This document shows positions 7,423-8,669 of a stretch of DNA of 8,669 nucleotides, piece by piece. Below the pieces are notes generated by a model. It was not told the DNA's origin, ran no database searches, and was given only the letters and a program-made list of their open reading frames with translations. Position numbers and translations under genes: made by a program. This DNA comes from Betaproteobacteria bacterium (GTDB lineage Bacteria > Pseudomonadota > Gammaproteobacteria > Burkholderiales > Rhodocyclaceae). Numbering within the stretch: position 1 is the first letter of the stretch; every line of letters begins with the position of its first letter. The stretch is taken from assembly GCA_028065725.1 (NCBI GenBank), contig JAPTVL010000367.1, positions 1 to 8,669 of the forward strand. The letters are read 5' to 3'.

Positions 7423-7491
7423 GTAATTGCCTTTATTATCACAGACCCAGATGGCTACCAAATTGAGTTTATTCAGCGGCCGAAACTTTGA
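7423..7491 (+). pseudogene. gloA: glyoxalase I-type (VOC) gene, last 22 codons
   Basis: Plus strand in frame: VIAFIITDPDGYQIEFIQRP, then K-L and a TGA at 7489-7491. This is the C-terminal signature of lactoylglutathione lyase (VIAF…DPDGY…E-IQ); the Glu in QIEFI matches the last metal ligand of GloA. Upstream in the same frame (about 7363-7422) the reading stays open but no longer resembles glyoxalase, and the bulk of the ~130-residue gene is missing. It is therefore a 3' relic, cut where the operon region begins. GloA normally detoxifies methylglyoxal with glutathione; nothing functional remains here. Another VOC-family enzyme is possible. Confidence 0.7.
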
Positions 7492-7496
7492 GAAAA

Positions 7497-7585
7497 GGTC
7501 GCGGTAGGACTGCCGATTTCTCGGCATCCCCCCGCACAGATCCGGACAGGCGCTGTTAACGCATCCGCCTCCTACCTTGAGTATT
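7497..7585 (-). mobile_element. group II intron 3' end (domains V and VI), truncated
   Basis: Read on the minus strand, 7571-7539 gives GAGGCGGATGCG, a TTAACAG loop, then CGCCTGTCCGGATC. This closely follows the consensus of group II intron domain V (GAGCCG…ATGCG…CGCACGT-CGG-TC, 34 nt; 33 here). It is followed by TGTGCGGGGGG and a domain-VI-like hairpin (TGCCGA-gaaa-TCGGCA, 7526-7511). The end is CCTACCGCGAC at about 7498, with an A placed as the branch point should be, about 8 bases from the 3' end. The catalytic AGC triad reads AGG here, and no intron ORF or 5' part remains, so it is a dead fragment. The upstream break, against IS3 sequence, lies somewhere near 7575-7600. Confidence 0.68.
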
Positions 7586-7996
7586 TGGGCTGGGGCGGCG
7601 CCGCCACTCTGCGTAGCCGCTGCGAGAAACGGACCTAAGGCCACACATAAGGGCGATCGCATGCTCCCCTTCGGGGCGTCGGACCAGGGCGTACTTCACT
7701 TCGACTGACTCGCTTACCGTACGCCTAGGCTTTTTTAAAAACGCGCCCTCCTCTTTAAGGTGCGCCCTATCCCGCGCTAGGCGGACGACCCAGGCCTCCT
7801 TCAACCGCCGTGCCTAGGTGACAGCGGCCCCCATCGAGCGCTTGCGCCGCTAGGCATACATTTGGGTCTTGGCAATCCCGAGATCCTGGGCAACCATCGC
7901 AACCCCTTCCCGGTCAGCCCGTTTCAGGGCCTGGTCCTTGGACTCGTCACTGTAACGCTTCCGAGTCGTCTTCTCGGTTGGCTTCTTGGCTTTCAT
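7580..7996 (-). pseudogene. IS3 orfA/orfB remnant
   Basis: From the ATG at 7996 the minus strand gives MKAKKPTEKTTRKRYSDES, the N-terminus of an IS3 OrfA HTH protein, up to IAKTQMYA and a TAG at 7850. In intact relatives the next residue is Trp (LYAW), so the stop is probably TGG changed to TAG. A second in-frame TAG follows near 7817. The frame then continues as RLARDRAHLKEEGAFLKK, the OrfA leucine-zipper region, and runs into VKYALVRRPEGEHAI and SRSGYAEWRRRP, the N-terminus of OrfB, before breaking off. An A6G run at 7736-7730 sits where IS3 elements use -1 frameshifting. Two nonsense codons plus truncation make it non-functional. Confidence 0.8.
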
Positions 7997-8060
7997 TCGT
8001 TCACTTAAGGTCAAGAGTTTATTCTCGTAACCGGGTGTCCGGGAGACCGGGGAAGGATCA
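7590..8060 (-). mobile_element. IS3-group insertion sequence, truncated left part
   Basis: This is the left ~470 bases of an IS3-family element, running leftward from 8060. Its end on the minus strand, TGATCCTTCCCCGG… then GGACACCCGG-TTA, follows the terminal repeat of E. coli IS3 as I remember it (TGATC-TACCC…GGACAC). Decayed orfA and the start of orfB follow. The right end and most of orfB, including all of the DDE catalytic domain, are absent; the element breaks into the group II intron fragment near 7590. No matching inverted end was seen elsewhere in the window. It cannot transpose by itself. Confidence 0.8.
8026..8060 (-). repeat. IS3-group terminal inverted repeat (left end)
   Basis: Read from 8060 leftward on the minus strand it begins TGATCC and contains GGACACCCGG (8040-8031), which fits the left terminal repeat of the IS3 group. 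The outermost base is therefore placed at 8060. The partner end is not in the window, so the target duplication cannot be tested. Confidence 0.65.
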
Positions 8061-8075
8061 GATCTGGACCAGTGA
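8061..8075 (+). pseudogene. probable antitoxin gene, last four codons
   Basis: Immediately outside the IS3 end the plus strand reads D-L-D-Q-stop (TGA 8073-8075), overlapping the GTG start of the toxin gene as GTGA. PemK/MazF-type toxins usually follow an antitoxin gene with a 1-4 base overlap, and many of these antitoxins end in an acidic SDW-D type tail. So this is best read as the extreme 3' end of the lost antitoxin, cut by the IS. With four codons, the assignment rests on position. Confidence 0.4.
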
Positions 8076-8407
8076 GCGGGACGCGGCGCACGGATTTGTT
8101 GACCGTGGCTATAGCGGGTGACTTCGGGAAACCGAGACCGGCGCTGGTGGTGCATTCTGATCAGTTTAGCGAGCAGGCGACCGTCAGCGTGTTGTTACTG
8201 TCGGGAACGGTGCTGGATGCGCCATTGTTCCGAATAACAGTACATCCTGACGGGACCAATGGATTACAAAAGATTTCACAGATCATGGTCGATAAGGTCC
8301 TGGCGGTAAAGCGCAATAGGTTGGGGTCTGTAGTTGCTTCCGTTAGTGAGCAGGTAATAATGGAGGTGAGTCGTTGCCTAGCGGTGTTTTTAGGTATCGC
8401 GAAATAG
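8072..8407 (+). CDS. PemK/MazF-family toxin
   Basis: A 111-residue type II toxin of the PemK/MazF family. These are small endoribonucleases that cleave mRNA at short sequences and are held inactive by a cognate antitoxin. Family features in order: RTDLLTVAIAGDFGKPRPAL (the usual R-G-D-L-V start, here with Thr for Gly), VVHSDQFSEQATVSVLLLSG, LFRITVHPDGTNGLQK, SQIMVDKVLAVKRNRLG and the C-terminal helix CLAVFLGIAK. The length is normal and the frame is intact. I took the GTG at 8072. Shine-Dalgarno-like AAGGA lies within the IS3 end, 14 bases upstream. The gene that should precede it is gone except perhaps four codons, so expression now depends on whatever the IS end supplies. An intact toxin without antitoxin suggests that it is silent, attenuated, or neutralised by another copy in the genome. 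Confidence 0.88.
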   Translation: MSGTRRTDLLTVAIAGDFGKPRPALVVHSDQFSEQATVSVLLLSGTVLDAPLFRITVHPDGTNGLQKISQIMVDKVLAVKRNRLGSVVASVSEQVIMEVSRCLAVFLGIAK

Positions 8408-8415
8408 CAGATTGT

Positions 8416-8434
8416 CGCCAACCTCGGCGTTTAT
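8416..8434 (+). terminator. weak possible terminator after the toxin gene
   Basis: CGCC-aacctc-GGCG followed by TTTAT, starting 9 bases after the toxin stop, lies between two convergent genes. The stem has only four base pairs and the T-run is short. The remaining intergenic DNA to 8530 shows nothing stronger that I can see. Confidence 0.2.
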
Positions 8435-8530
8435 CAACCTGAACGCTTGTTTACTGTTACGATCTGGGTGATCACAATGGGTCAGAAAACACGTATCGAG
8501 CATCATGGGGCTCGACCTCCCTTCCCGCCA

Positions 8531-8669
8531 CTATTTCTTATGTGCCAAACCTGCATCTTGGGCGGCGAGGCTACCTATGGCCGACCAATCCTGCGTTTCG
8601 CCCCCTTGCGCCGCCAAGGCGATAAAGCGGTCACGCAAAATACTTGCAAAGGGGAGGGGTACAGAGAGG
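8531..8669 (-). CDS. 3-hydroxyisobutyrate dehydrogenase-family oxidoreductase, C-terminal end
   Basis: The last 45 residues of a gene that continues beyond the window. On the minus strand they read VPLPFASILRDRFIALAAQG, then DWSAIGSLAAQDAGL, AHKK and a TAG at 8531. This is the C-terminal helical region of NAD(P)-dependent beta-hydroxyacid dehydrogenases (HIBADH / tartronate-semialdehyde reductase family), where P-L-P…D-x-F-x-A…G…DWSA-I is typical. The Rossmann domain and catalytic Lys lie outside. It converges on the toxin gene and is probably the first ordinary chromosomal gene on this side. The exact substrate cannot be told. Confidence 0.75.
   Translation of the reverse strand, partial: LSVPLPFASILRDRFIALAAQGGETQDWSAIGSLAAQDAGLAHKK

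Noticed and set aside
7511..7526. Perfect 6-base-pair hairpin as a terminator for the glyoxalase gene
   Set aside because: No T-run follows on either strand, and it is better explained as domain VI of the group II intron.
7354..7662. 102-residue minus-strand open frame with a signal-peptide-like start
   Set aside because: Its first third is IS3 orfB read out of frame, its middle is the group II intron RNA region, and its end is antisense to the glyoxalase relic. It is a chimera of debris, not a gene.
7997..8155. Extension of orfA upstream to 8155
   Set aside because: It crosses the IS terminus at 8060 and runs antisense into the toxin gene; the ATG at 7996 fits the OrfA N-terminus.
8161..8421. 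86-residue minus-strand open frame
   Set aside because: It is antisense to the PemK/MazF toxin, whose plus-strand protein has clear family motifs.

Overview
The window is moderately GC-rich bacterial DNA. Its core is one minus-strand operon of seven genes (7351 down to 142), flanked on both sides by fragments of mobile elements. The protein types (F390-synthetase-like adenylating enzyme, FabH-like synthase, PemK/MazF toxin, IS3-group and IS1634-like transposases) suggest a proteobacterium. I lean to Gammaproteobacteria, because I recall related gene sets in Xanthomonadaceae, but I cannot check this and hold it loosely.

Operon, in transcription order: an HTH (XRE-type) regulator (6575-7351), a FabH/ketosynthase-III-like enzyme (5581-6594), an NAD(P)-dependent extended SDR of the 3beta-HSD/epimerase type (4583-5581), a metallo-beta-lactamase-fold hydrolase (3738-4586), a PaaK/F390-synthetase-like adenylate-forming enzyme (2402-3748), an ATP-grasp ligase (1275-2414) and a GNAT/FemAB-like acyltransferase (142-1278). 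Each gene overlaps the next by 1 to 20 bases, so they are very probably translated as a coupled unit. The chemistry implied is acyl condensation, reduction, hydrolysis, carboxylate activation, ATP-dependent ligation and acyl transfer. This parallels the OleA/D/B/C route to long-chain olefins and beta-lactones, but with a different hydrolase and two extra bond-forming enzymes. I know of no characterised product; an acylated or lipid-like small molecule is the best guess.

Left edge (1-111): an internal piece of an IS1634-type (IS4-like) transposase stops 33 bases beyond the last operon gene.

Right of the operon (7352-8075) there is no intact gene, only stacked relics: the last 22 codons of a glyoxalase-I-type gene on the plus strand, then the 3' end (domains V and VI) of a group II intron on the minus strand, then the left ~470 bases of an IS3-group element on the minus strand. 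The IS3 end at 8060 lies inside the 3' end of what was probably an antitoxin gene. An intact PemK/MazF-family toxin gene (8072-8407, plus) follows, now apparently without its antitoxin. The window closes with the C-terminal end of a 3-hydroxyisobutyrate-dehydrogenase-family gene (8531-8669, minus).
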